Part shown: in pieces, positions 33,619 through 39,958 of the stretch
Layout of the letters: the number at the start of each line of letters is the position of its first letter
Numbering within the stretch: the stretch's first letter is position 1
Source: CAZOIA01 sp964579675
GTDB lineage: Bacteria > Planctomycetota > Phycisphaerae > UBA1845 > PWPN01
Direction of reading: 5' to 3'
Length of the DNA: 39,958 nucleotides
Assembly (NCBI GenBank): GCA_964579675.1
Contig: CAZOIA010000027.1
Coordinates: forward strand, 1-39,958
Program-made: the position numbers and the translations under genes
Notes under the pieces: generated by a model
What the model was told of the DNA's origin: nothing
The model's database searches: none
What the model saw: only the letters and a program-made list of their open reading frames with translations

Positions 33619-34113
33619 ATGAACGGAATTTCAGGTATTGGTGGCATGCCCCAGCAGATCAATCTGGCAGGAAGCACTGAGGGGGCACAAGCGGCTCCGG
33701 TACAACAGAACCTCGCCGGTGCTGAGGCGTTATCAAGTCAGACCATTGCTTCGCTCTCAACAACTTCGATCAATGCCAGCTCTGAATCGTTGATCGCCAG
33801 CAACGGCCCGGTTCTGGGTGATGACAAAGCGCTCGGTCTGGCCCTGCTGCTGCTCATGATGGAGTATCTCCAGAGCGACGACGAAGAAGAGAAGAATGGG
33901 CTGCTCGGCCTGATGCTCGCCCTTGCGCAGCAGCAAGGCGGCGGCAACGGCGGATTACTCATGTGTAACTCAACGCCGCTGAGTATCGAGTCCACCCAGA
34001 TGCAGGTGGTCTCAACCGAGAACGCCATTGGCGCCTATTCGGCCGGGATGATGGGACCCCAACAAGAGTCTCCCGTCGGCCCTGGAGCCGCTGGGCTTGA
34101 TGTCTCGGCTTGA
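33619..34113 (+). CDS. 164-aa Ser/Ala/Gly-rich protein of unknown function, harpin-like composition
   Basis: Start ATG 33619 with an excellent ribosome site (AGGAGGG). No signal peptide. The N-terminal 60 residues are Ser/Ala/Gln-rich (MNGISGIGGMPQQINLAGST), then LGLALLLLMMEYLQSDDEEE and LLGLMLALAQQQGGGNGGLL, a Leu/Met helix followed by a Gly-rich segment, and a polar C-terminus. Glycine-rich proteins with such hydrophobic helices and no signal peptide include type III-secreted harpins, but this is a compositional resemblance only. It lies 122 bp after the 90-aa gene and is probably transcribed from the same sigma-54 promoter. Confidence 0.72.
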   Translation: MNGISGIGGMPQQINLAGSTEGAQAAPVQQNLAGAEALSSQTIASLSTTSINASSESLIASNGPVLGDDKALGLALLLLMMEYLQSDDEEEKNGLLGLMLALAQQQGGGNGGLLMCNSTPLSIESTQMQVVSTENAIGAYSAGMMGPQQESPVGPGAAGLDVSA

Positions 34114-34204
34114 TCGGCAACGATCTCTCTGCAGTTGATTCTTCATGTTCTCCTGGGATACCGTGAATTGCGGGACAGCCGCGAATGGCATGAAGCCAAG
34201 AAAG

Positions 34205-34245
34205 AAGTTTCATAAGTCTTTTTACTCCAAGTACTCATGAAACTT
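34205..34245. repeat. Inverted repeat, 13-bp arms
   Basis: AAGTTTCATAAGT (34205-34217) and ACTCATGAAACTT (34233-34245) are complementary at 12 of 13 positions with a 15-nt spacer. It lies about 90 bp after the 164-aa gene and could be its terminator (no long T-run) or an insertion-sequence end. Confidence 0.5.
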
Positions 34246-34256
34246 GTGCATAGCGC

Positions 34257-34306
34257 GGCCTCCTGCGATGATGTTGTTGAACAAGAACAGCATCGAAAAG
34301 GAGGCC
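34257..34306 (+). repeat. 50-nt imperfect hairpin
   Basis: GGCCTCCT (34257-34264) pairs with AGGAGGCC (34299-34306); GATG/CATC and TGTT/AACA pair inside. It precedes the transposase fragment and may be part of that insertion sequence. Confidence 0.45.
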
Positions 34307-34325
34307 ACGGACGGCTCATCTTACG

Positions 34326-34620
34326 CATTGGAAGCGTTACCTCAAGGGCCACGTGCTTGCCGAGCCGACCGTCGCCGAGGCGCTGTCGCCGGACGTTATC
34401 GAGCCTTGCTGTCGAGAGGCCGGCCATCGATGGCGACGGTCGTTCTGGTCGCCGACGATGACCGTCATGGTCTTCTTGCTGCAGGTGCTCTCGGCAGAGA
34501 AGACCTTGCGGGCGGCGGTGGCGGCTTTGCTGGCGCAGTTGACAGCGAAAGGGGAAACGGATCTTCCCTCCCCCGATGCCAGCGCGTATACACCGCGCTC
34601 CGCGTTAAGGAGGGCCGCGC
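34326..34620 (+). pseudogene. IS4-like transposase, N-terminal fragment
   Basis: The frame reads HWKRYLKGHVLAEPTVAEAL, then CREAGHRWRRSFWSPTMTVM and VFLLQVLSAEKTLRAAVAAL, the pattern of IS4-family transposase N-termini (C..AGH.WR.R..P..T...F..QVL). The start is lost or frameshifted and the DDE catalytic part is absent. It ends against another mobile-gene fragment. Confidence 0.68.
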
Positions 34621-34734
34621 ATGCCGAAGACACCATCCTATCGCCAACGTAAAGGTTGCGATCAGGCCATCGTCACATTGACCGATGCCGTTTCGAAGCG
34701 ACGGAACGACTTCTGGCTCGACCCTCCGCTTCAC
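34621..34734 (+). pseudogene. N-terminal fragment of a recombinase/transposase-associated gene
   Basis: ATG 34621 has a near-perfect site (AAGGAGG). The first 33 residues, PSYRQRKGCDQAIVTLTDAV then SKRRNDFWL, resemble N-termini of planctomycete-type tyrosine recombinases as I remember them. After LDPPL the sequence becomes antisense to the BatA-like gene, so the gene was cut at about 34735. The family assignment is uncertain. Confidence 0.45.
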
Positions 34735-35198
34735 CCTAAAGCCGCGAGCGTTACCACCGCCGCCCGATCCCCGCTCGTCAGCTCGTCCAGTGCGTCAAGG
34801 GCCGCCTTCCTGGCACGATCGAAATGGCTGTACGCGTTGGGGGCGCCGGTTCCGCTCGCCCCACCCGCGCCGTTCATACTGCCTGCCTGCATGGACAGGC
34901 TGTCGTCGAGCAGGATGACCAGGTCTCGCTGCCCCTCGTGTCCGCGGCCAAACTCGGCCAGGCTTAGAATCGGCCTGGCCAGGGCCAGTGCCAGCAGAAC
35001 GCACGCCGCCATCCGGAGCAGCAGCAACAGCAGACGGCGCAGCCGCAATCGCCGCTGCGAGCGAATGACCGACTCGGTGAAGAACCGGTTGGTCGAAAAG
35101 AGGATGACCGTTCGCTGGCGGCGCTGATACAGGTGCAGGATCAGCGGCACCAGGGCCGTCAGGCCGAAAAACAGTGCCAGTGGCGACAGGAGCGTCAT
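34731..35198 (-). pseudogene. BatA-like membrane protein (BatA N-terminal region plus start of VWA), truncated
   Basis: A 155-aa frame. LFFGLTALVPLILHLYQRRQ and LRRLLLLLLRMAACVLLALA are the two membrane segments of the BatA/aerotolerance N-terminal region; DLVILLDDSLSMQAG is the start of a von Willebrand A domain with the MIDAS DxSxS motif. Family members run several hundred residues further; here the frame ends within the VWA domain at TLAALG, next to mobile-element fragments. ATG 35198 looks natural. It is probably inactive. No MoxR or other Bat genes lie in the window. Confidence 0.8.
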
Positions 35199-35218
35199 GC
35201 CTTGACTCCGTACGCCTT

Positions 35219-35310
35219 AGGAACTCTAACAGGACCCCTCAACGAGCCGCAGGCTTCAGCCTGCGCGGCCCTGCGTTCGCACCGGGCCCTTCGGTTCTGT
35301 TAGAGTTCCT
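35219..35310. repeat. 92-bp MITE-like unit with 14-bp terminal inverted repeats
   Basis: AGGAACTCTAACAG (35219-35232) and CTGTTAGAGTTCCT (35297-35310) are perfect inverted repeats. Inside is a second palindrome GCCGCAGGCTTCAGCCTGCG near 35246. No coding capacity. It lies just upstream of the truncated BatA-like gene. Confidence 0.65.
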
Positions 35311-35581
35311 TAGTATAGCAGTTTGTCCTGCCCGTTTCCCCACGGCTTGAAGAGCACGCAATCCGTGCGCAACCCGCCGTGTGGAGTGCGTTCGGTCAGC
35401 CGCTTCGCGCACACGCCCCCCGCCTCCTCTAAGGACAAACGTCAATAGCGGCCGATCTGTTGCAGGCGACCCCGGGCGAATCACACGGAGATGCCCCAAG
35501 CCCGCGCCTGTGCGCAGGAAGAACGGGCGGCCGTCCCCGGTTTCCCCGCACACGACTGTATCAGGTCACGAATGCGTGTGT

Positions 35582-35622
35582 CCCGAAGAGCCGCGGGCTT
35601 GAAGCCCGCGCGGCTTTTCGGG
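35582..35622. repeat. 41-bp REP-like palindrome
   Basis: CCCGAAGAGCCGCGGGCTT faces AAGCCCGCGCGGCTTTTCGG with few mismatches. The core (GGCTTGAAGCC) resembles the internal palindrome of the 92-bp unit nearby, so both may belong to one dispersed repeat family. Confidence 0.6.
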
Positions 35623-35679
35623 AAATGGAGAAAGGGATTTACGCAAACGTTACCTGCTCCAAGACATTGGGGTTACGAC

Positions 35680-35697
35680 AAGCTGTCATGACAGCTT
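35680..35697. repeat. 18-bp perfect palindrome
   Basis: AAGCTGTCATGACAGCTT is perfectly self-complementary. It lies about 90 bp beyond the stop of the PEP-CTERM gene and could be a regulator site or a transcription end structure. Confidence 0.45.
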
Positions 35698-35787
35698 GAA
35701 GATACAGGGTGGGACCTTTGTGGTACCGAACGTCCGACCTCGGCCTGCCCATCGGGCCCCGGCCCCCGTCTCGGTAAGAGTTTCGCT

Positions 35788-36693
35788 TCAGCCCAGCGCC
35801 GTCTTGTCCTTGTGCCAACGCCGTAAGGACAGGCCGGCCATTCCCAGTCCGATCAGCAGGATCGTCGCTGGCTCGGGTACGTTGCCGACGTACATGTATT
35901 CGTAGCCGTGGGCGTTCGGGTTGGATTGATCGAACCCTCCTGTCGCCCCGAGCGGAGTTAGAGGGTAAGGGTACGGGGGTTCCCAAGGGGCCGGCGGCAG
36001 TTGTGGTGGAGCCGGAGGCTCGGGGACCGTGAAGATGTTGGTCCGATCCACCGTCCTCTTTACCCGAGCCAACCCCCAGAGGATATCAACAAACACAGAA
36101 GATTCATCCCGCCCGGTTGCCTGATTCAGGGTGAAGTTCCCGCCAAAGTTGACCGCCGCGCCAAGGTACGGCACATCCAGGACACCTGCGGTGACTTCTG
36201 CCGAGAGCTCTTTCTTAAGCAGATCCTTTGACACGCTCGCGCCAACGCTGAACACACCAGCTCGTCCCCCGATGTTGACCGAGATTTGTGTTCCGGTGAA
36301 ACTACCTCCTACCTGGGGGTCGTCCCATTGCCAAGTCCCGCTGCCGGACCAAACCTCCCCGCCTAGTGCGCCGGTCGAAGTGAAACTGATGTCAGCGGTA
36401 GTGGGCGACGTGGCGGTGTATGTCCCAGTGTATTGGACGGAAACGGCCTCGCCGAGGTAGGTACCGGCGAGGTTTCCTGTCCAGCCGTCCGGGCCAATAT
36501 CCGCCCAGTAAATGAGAACGGAGGACGTATCTGAGCCGTACATGCCGTTTAGGGCCGTTAGCTCCATATCGACCGTCCAAGACTGCACGACCGTATTGAG
36601 TTCGCGAGGATCAATCGGACCGGCTCGGACAACTCCAGCGGTAAGCAGCGAGCCCAGTAATACGGCCGAACAGATCGTCAATAGGTTTCTCAT
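35788..36693 (-). CDS. PEP-CTERM sorting-domain protein
   Basis: A 301-aa exported protein. Signal peptide (LLTICSAVLLGSLLTAGVVR, cleavage near residue 25), a beta-rich body with Thr/Ser/Gly repeats (VQYTGTYTATSPTTADISFT, GALGGEVWSGSGTWQWDD), a proline-rich linker (VPEPPAPPQLPPAPWEPPYP) and a C-terminal PEP-CTERM signal: VPEPATILLIGLGMAGLSLR followed by basic residues. PEP-CTERM proteins are processed by an exosortase, usually for extracellular matrix or surface display; no exosortase gene is in the window. The ATG has GAGGGAG upstream. Confidence 0.9.
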   Translation of the reverse strand: MRNLLTICSAVLLGSLLTAGVVRAGPIDPRELNTVVQSWTVDMELTALNGMYGSDTSSVLIYWADIGPDGWTGNLAGTYLGEAVSVQYTGTYTATSPTTADISFTSTGALGGEVWSGSGTWQWDDPQVGGSFTGTQISVNIGGRAGVFSVGASVSKDLLKKELSAEVTAGVLDVPYLGAAVNFGGNFTLNQATGRDESSVFVDILWGLARVKRTVDRTNIFTVPEPPAPPQLPPAPWEPPYPYPLTPLGATGGFDQSNPNAHGYEYMYVGNVPEPATILLIGLGMAGLSLRRWHKDKTALG

Positions 36694-36753
36694 TGCTTTT
36701 CTCCCTCTTAAAGGTATATGTGTTTGCTAAGTATGGGCAAAAAACACGCCCCT

Positions 36754-36804
36754 CCCCTTTTCCGATCCTGGATTCCCCAAAGACCCCCGTCCCCTTTTCC
36801 GATC
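36754..36804. repeat. Direct repeat CCCCTTTTCCGATC, two copies
   Basis: The 14-mer occurs at 36754-36767 and 36791-36804 in the 171-bp space between the two PEP-CTERM genes. It may be a regulator site or chance similarity. Confidence 0.4.
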
Positions 36805-36864
36805 AAGCCCAATGCAACAGAAACTGGCGACTCTCCCCAGCTAACCCCCACCCGGTTTGCCCCG

Positions 36865-37932
36865 CTATCCTTCCTTGCGCCGCCGGCGGGGCACCAGCCA
36901 CAACGCGCTGAAGCCGAGCGTGGCCGCAGTCGTGGGCTCTGGGAGGGGTGTGGCATAGAGCTCGGCGATCAGGCAGTCCCAGCAGATCTCACTGCTCTCA
37001 AACATCTGCGACGTCGACTGTGAGCCGCCATAGGGGACGAACGTGTCCGCCTCCTCCTGGTGCAGCCCACCCTCGGCCACCCACTGGCTCATGTGGTCAC
37101 CGAGATTCTCGGGGTGACAGACCTGAGCGAAGGTCTCAAGCCGTTCGTGGGCGGCCACCTCTCCCAGGGGAAGCGCTGAAGCACCGTTGACTGCCACATC
37201 GCTAATCCAATCCTCGACCTCCGACTGGGTAATGTATGGCAAAACGCCTTCTTGGCCGGGCATGGCTTCCAGATGGATCCAGGTGTCATCGGTTTTCTGG
37301 ACCATTGCCGACGCGATCTTGGGGGCGGCGGCGGTTAAGGAAGTTCTCATGTTGTCGATCTCGCCCACCACCGTGGCCAAGGCTGCCACAGTCTCGTCGG
37401 GCCTGTTTTCCCAGTACGCGGCGGCGCCCTCGACCAATCCCACGTACGACTTCACCGAGCTCCGTAGGTAGCTTATCGTGTCGTCGCCCAAGCCTGGAAA
37501 GCAGGCGTTGACGTCGTCTCGGATCGTTTCGGCGGTGATGGCGCCAAAATTGGGGTCCGTAAACTCAAAGTCCTGCATCAGGCCGGGAATGAGCGCGTCA
37601 GCCTGGGCATCGGTCATCGGGGAGAAGATCGGGCCGCTGGAGCCGCACCAGTAGATGGGGTCCGGATCCCAACGCGTCGAGATCGCGTAGTTGACACCTT
37701 GCCCAATGCCCGTTCCGACAGACCATGCGGTGATAACCTTTCCCGCCGCTCCCCAAAAGGCGGCTTTCAGACCCCAGCCGTAGGCTACGCCACCGCGGGC
37801 TGCCCACCCCGCGCCGAGGGCGTACTTGCTGTAACGCTTGGTGCAGGCGCGCTTTGTCCTCGCCTGTGCCACGTCAGCCATTGAAAAAATAGAAATGCCA
37901 GCGATCAGGACAGAGACCGTAAACCGTTTCAT
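36865..37932 (-). CDS. PEP-CTERM-like exported protein
   Basis: A 355-aa protein from ATG 37932 with a strong ribosome site (AAGGAGAGG); the frame extends to 38001 without support. Signal peptide (FTVSVLIAGISIFSMADVAQ), a Gly/Ala segment (YALGAGWAARGGVAYGWGLK), a largely helical body (DDTISYLRSSVKSYVGLVEG, AALATVVGEIDNMRTSLTAA) with several cysteines, and a C-terminus LPEPTTAATLGFSALWLVPR plus RRRKEG, a variant PEP-CTERM signal. No enzyme motif seen. Adjacent to the other PEP-CTERM gene, same strand, so the two may be co-expressed. Confidence 0.85.
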   Translation of the reverse strand: MKRFTVSVLIAGISIFSMADVAQARTKRACTKRYSKYALGAGWAARGGVAYGWGLKAAFWGAAGKVITAWSVGTGIGQGVNYAISTRWDPDPIYWCGSSGPIFSPMTDAQADALIPGLMQDFEFTDPNFGAITAETIRDDVNACFPGLGDDTISYLRSSVKSYVGLVEGAAAYWENRPDETVAALATVVGEIDNMRTSLTAAAPKIASAMVQKTDDTWIHLEAMPGQEGVLPYITQSEVEDWISDVAVNGASALPLGEVAAHERLETFAQVCHPENLGDHMSQWVAEGGLHQEEADTFVPYGGSQSTSQMFESSEICWDCLIAELYATPLPEPTTAATLGFSALWLVPRRRRKEG

Positions 37933-38125
37933 AGCGCCTCTCCTTGTAAAAGTGTTGCGAACCGGCGTTTTTCGGCGTTCAACAGGATTGAAGACAGCCA
38001 CCCACCTCTATAGCCAACCTGCTATGCAAGCCGTGGTGTCCCGGTCCGTTCGTCTCGTCGCCGTGGCCCAAAATGCAGCGTTCGTGGTTGGGCCAACGAA
38101 GCAAGGAACTCCTTTGCCCAGCCCA

Positions 38126-38309
38126 AGAAAAAAGAGAGACCGCCGCGAAGGCGTCTCTCTCTCCGAAAACAGCCGTCGGTTTTCAGCCGTCAGCTTTCAG
38201 CGATGAATTCCAACACGCTTCTGTTGCCGCTGACCAGCGGAGAACTGAAGCCATAGCGCCTGGCCCTCACCGAGGACACCAAGCGTAAAGCCTACCTCAC
38301 GTTTGCCAC
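38126..38309 (-). ncRNA. Candidate small RNA of about 180 nt, class unknown
   Basis: Bounded by TTGCCA-N17-TATCCT at the 5' side and a hairpin plus T-run at the 3' side. The only frame open across it (ending GQALWLQFSAGQRQQKRVGI) has no start codon after the predicted transcription start. It contains a CCGCTGGTCAGCGG hairpin and the near repeat CTGACGGCTGAAAACCGACG. No match to a class I know (6S, SRP, tmRNA and RNase P motifs were looked for). Confidence 0.35.
38133..38160 (-). terminator. Strong intrinsic terminator
   Basis: AGAGAGACCGCC pairs with GGCGTCTCTCT (one bulged C, GCGAA loop). On the minus strand it is followed by six T residues. It terminates leftward transcription entering from 38160 or beyond. 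Confidence 0.7.
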
Positions 38310-38315
38310 AGTCAT

Positions 38316-38344
38316 AGGATACCACAGAACGAGTCCGCTGGCAA
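38316..38344 (-). promoter_or_regulatory. Sigma-70-like promoter
   Basis: TTGCCA (38344-38339), 17-base spacer, TATCCT (38321-38316). It points toward the terminator at 38133-38160. Confidence 0.45.
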
Positions 38345-38908
38345 TGACTTTCTTGGACAATTCTTCGCGGCTTGCAGGACGTGTTCATATAAGTGGCTGC
38401 GGACAAACGGATTAGCGTTCGCACTTTTTCGGACGTGCCCCCCGGAAACTGGTCCAGAGAGCAGCAACGAGCACTACAGCGCAAGGTCGCTGATTTCGCC
38501 CCTGCGAACTGTCTTTCCGAGCCCGAGAGCTGTCTTGCCGGACATCGAGGAATGAATGATTGCGCCAGGTTTCACTTGCCCCACCTTTCTGTGGTTGCTC
38601 ACCTCCCATTCCAAAATCGGTCCGTCTGAGTTCGGTAAGATATTCGACTCGGCAGTTTGCTCACGTGCTCCCGAACTCTCAAGTATTATGACCCGGTGCG
38701 AAGGCTGGGAAAGGGGACGGGACAACCACTCAGGACCGGGAAGATGGCTGGGTGACCAAACTCCGAGGCCCTATCCCCGCCGGCTCGCTCCCGGTACACT
38801 GCCCGTCGCAGGATGGCATGTCCCGAGAACCTGCGATGAACGGATGGGGTGAGCATGTCGTGTGGCGTGCCCGAGCTGTCCGTGGCGGTTGCAAGCGCCG
38901 GAGTCGCC

Positions 38909-39703
38909 ATGAAGCTGATTCGATTTGAGGATGAGTCAGGGGCGGTTCGGCTGGGCGAACCGGTCGGGGAGGAAAGAGCCAGGGTCATCCGGGGTGACAT
39001 GTTCGGCTCGTACGAGTTGACCGGCGAAACGACGACCGTACGCCGGCCGCTTCCCCCGGTCGAGCTGGTGAACATCATCGCGATCGGGTTGAACTACCGC
39101 CGGCATGCCGAGGAGAGCGGCCTGGCGGTGCCCGAGGCGCCCGTGATCTTCACCAAGCTGACCACTTCGGTCATCGGGCCCGGCGAGCCGATCGTCCTGC
39201 CCGCCGACGCGCCCGACGAGGTGGACTACGAGGCGGAACTGGCGGTGGTTATCGGCAAGACCGCGCGAAAGGTTTCCGAGGCCGACGCGTTGGCGTACGT
39301 CCTCGGCTACACCTGTGCGAACGACGTTTCCGCCCGTGACTGCCAGGTCCGGCGGGACAAGCAGTGGGCGCGGTCGAAGAGTTTCGACACCTTCTGCCCG
39401 CTCGGGCCCTGCCTGGTGGTCGGCTCGGGCATGGATCCCAACGCGCTGGCAATTCGAGCAAGGCTCAACGGCGAACTGATGCAGGACTCGAACACCGCCG
39501 ACATGATCTTCTCGGTGCCGACGTTGATCAGCTACCTGTCCCACCACTTCACGCTGGTTCCGGGCACGGTGATCCTGACCGGCACGCCGGAGGGCGTGGG
39601 CTTTGCCCGCAAACCGCCGCGCTACCTGCAACCCGGCGATACCATCGCGATCGAGATCGACGGCATCGGTGAGCTTGCCAACCCCGTGACGCGGGACGCG
39701 TAG
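38909..39703 (+). CDS. Fumarylacetoacetate hydrolase (FAH) family protein
   Basis: A 264-aa enzyme from ATG 38909 (GGAG seven bases upstream). FAH-family proteins are metal-dependent hydrolases, isomerases or decarboxylases acting on beta-diketo or 2-oxo acids. Signatures: IIAIGLNYRRHAEESG, PVIFTKLTTSVIGPGEPI, the metal ligands in DEVDYEAELAVVIGK (the two Glu) and NDVSARDCQ (Asp), then KSFDTFCPLGP, ISYLSHHFTLVPGTVILTGT and PEGVGF. Length fits the single-domain FAH group. The exact substrate cannot be told from sequence. It stands alone on the plus strand, unrelated to the signalling block. Confidence 0.94.
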   Translation: MKLIRFEDESGAVRLGEPVGEERARVIRGDMFGSYELTGETTTVRRPLPPVELVNIIAIGLNYRRHAEESGLAVPEAPVIFTKLTTSVIGPGEPIVLPADAPDEVDYEAELAVVIGKTARKVSEADALAYVLGYTCANDVSARDCQVRRDKQWARSKSFDTFCPLGPCLVVGSGMDPNALAIRARLNGELMQDSNTADMIFSVPTLISYLSHHFTLVPGTVILTGTPEGVGFARKPPRYLQPGDTIAIEIDGIGELANPVTRDA

Positions 39704-39771
39704 GAAGCGCAGAACCACAGTCAGGGAGCGCGGCAACTTGTTGTCGCCATGCTTGTGGTCATGGAACACTT

Positions 39772-39789
39772 GCGGCAATGAATTGCCGC
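39772..39789. terminator. Perfect 18-bp palindrome after the FAH gene
   Basis: GCGGCAAT (39772-39779) and ATTGCCGC (39782-39789) with a two-base centre, about 70 bp after the FAH stop. It lacks a T-run, so termination is possible but uncertain. Confidence 0.4.
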
Positions 39790-39905
39790 GGTCCTCAAGC
39801 GCTCAGGTCTGCGAGATCGCGTTTCCGCGAGCGAGTCTCGGTAGGCGCACCTCGGCGAGCACGTCTCAACGAGCGAGTCCCGGCGCGCTGCTTTCCATAT
39901 TCCGA

Positions 39906-39929
39906 GCCGGGCTTCTATGAAAGCCCGGC
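39906..39929. terminator. 9-bp hairpin near the right edge
   Basis: GCCGGGCTT (39906-39914) pairs with AAGCCCGGC (39921-39929), 6-nt loop, followed by CCTTGTC. It may terminate transcription or be a dispersed palindrome. The stretch 39704-39958 holds no gene. Confidence 0.5.
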
Positions 39930-39958
39930 CCTTGTCAAGTTGACGCGCCTCCAGGGTC

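Larger units (their letters stand above)
35199..35787. other. Repeat-rich intergenic region
   Basis: No gene supported. It holds a 92-bp unit with 14-bp terminal inverted repeats (35219-35310), a 41-bp palindrome (35582-35622) and an 18-bp perfect palindrome (35680-35697). Remaining sequence shows only short unsupported frames. Confidence 0.5.
37933..38908. other. Long intergenic region with a promoter-terminator pair
   Basis: About 975 bp with no convincing gene. On the minus strand a sigma-70-like promoter (38344-38316) and a strong terminator (38133-38160) bound about 180 nt, annotated as a candidate RNA. Minus-strand frames at 38197-38484 and 38474-38725 have no ribosome site and no recognisable family; they are left uncalled. 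Nothing was seen between 38730 and 38908. Confidence 0.45.

Noticed and set aside
38197..38725. Minus-strand hypothetical genes at 38197-38484 and 38474-38725
   Set aside because: No ribosome sites or recognisable domains; the first is cut by the predicted promoter. Left as part of an intergenic region.
1..39958. CRISPR array
   Set aside because: No regularly spaced short direct repeats were seen; the repeats found are pairs or palindromes.

Overview
The window is a high-GC bacterial chromosome segment. Two PEP-CTERM proteins, a very dense set of multidomain two-component proteins and decayed integrases suggest a Planctomycetota-like or similar Gram-negative environmental bacterium. The taxon is an inference; no rRNA or intact tRNA is present to settle it.

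Layout. 1-1094 holds a Fic-domain gene cut by the window edge. 1384-10315 is an integrated element of about 8.9 kb bounded by 42-bp direct repeats that match the 3' half of a glycine-type tRNA. It reads leftwards and carries a 39-aa coupled ORF, a DUF5681-like protein, a Phd-type antitoxin without an obvious toxin, a zinc-ribbon membrane protein, a helix-turn-helix protein, two excisionase-like proteins, a PrimPol-DUF3987 replication protein, a small docking-type protein, an XRE regulator with a consensus promoter, and a tyrosine integrase. 10316-11135 is a graveyard of gene fragments: tyrosine integrase 3' end, IS21 IstA, and a type ISP-like restriction enzyme.

11135-25339 is one tightly packed leftward operon of eleven genes, the last truncated by the graveyard. 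It encodes histidine kinases, stand-alone receivers, an HDOD protein, two HD-GYP proteins (one also with GGDEF) and a kinase with a terminal Hpt domain. Upstream on the same strand lie three small genes, a FixL/FixJ-like pair (27068-29834) and a cysteine-containing protein of unknown function (30287-31003). On the + strand are an NtrC-type sigma-54 activator (31433-32860) and two small genes behind a good sigma-54 promoter (33106-33121). 34200-34740 is a second zone of mobile-element remnants abutting a truncated BatA-like gene. 35199-38900 holds repeats, two PEP-CTERM genes and a possible small RNA. A fumarylacetoacetate-hydrolase family gene ends the window.

How it may work together. The signalling block looks like a hub: kinases and an Hpt feed about fourteen canonical receivers, with outputs to c-di-GMP metabolism (GGDEF, HD-GYP), to FixJ-type transcription (two matching 62-bp candidate operators) and to sigma-54 transcription (small helical protein and a 164-aa protein). 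The most unusual observation is in the element. The integrase reading frame runs through the att repeat. In an excised circle it would continue in frame into the 39-aa ORF at the far end, giving a 633-aa integrase instead of the 573-aa integrated form and coupling it to the next gene.
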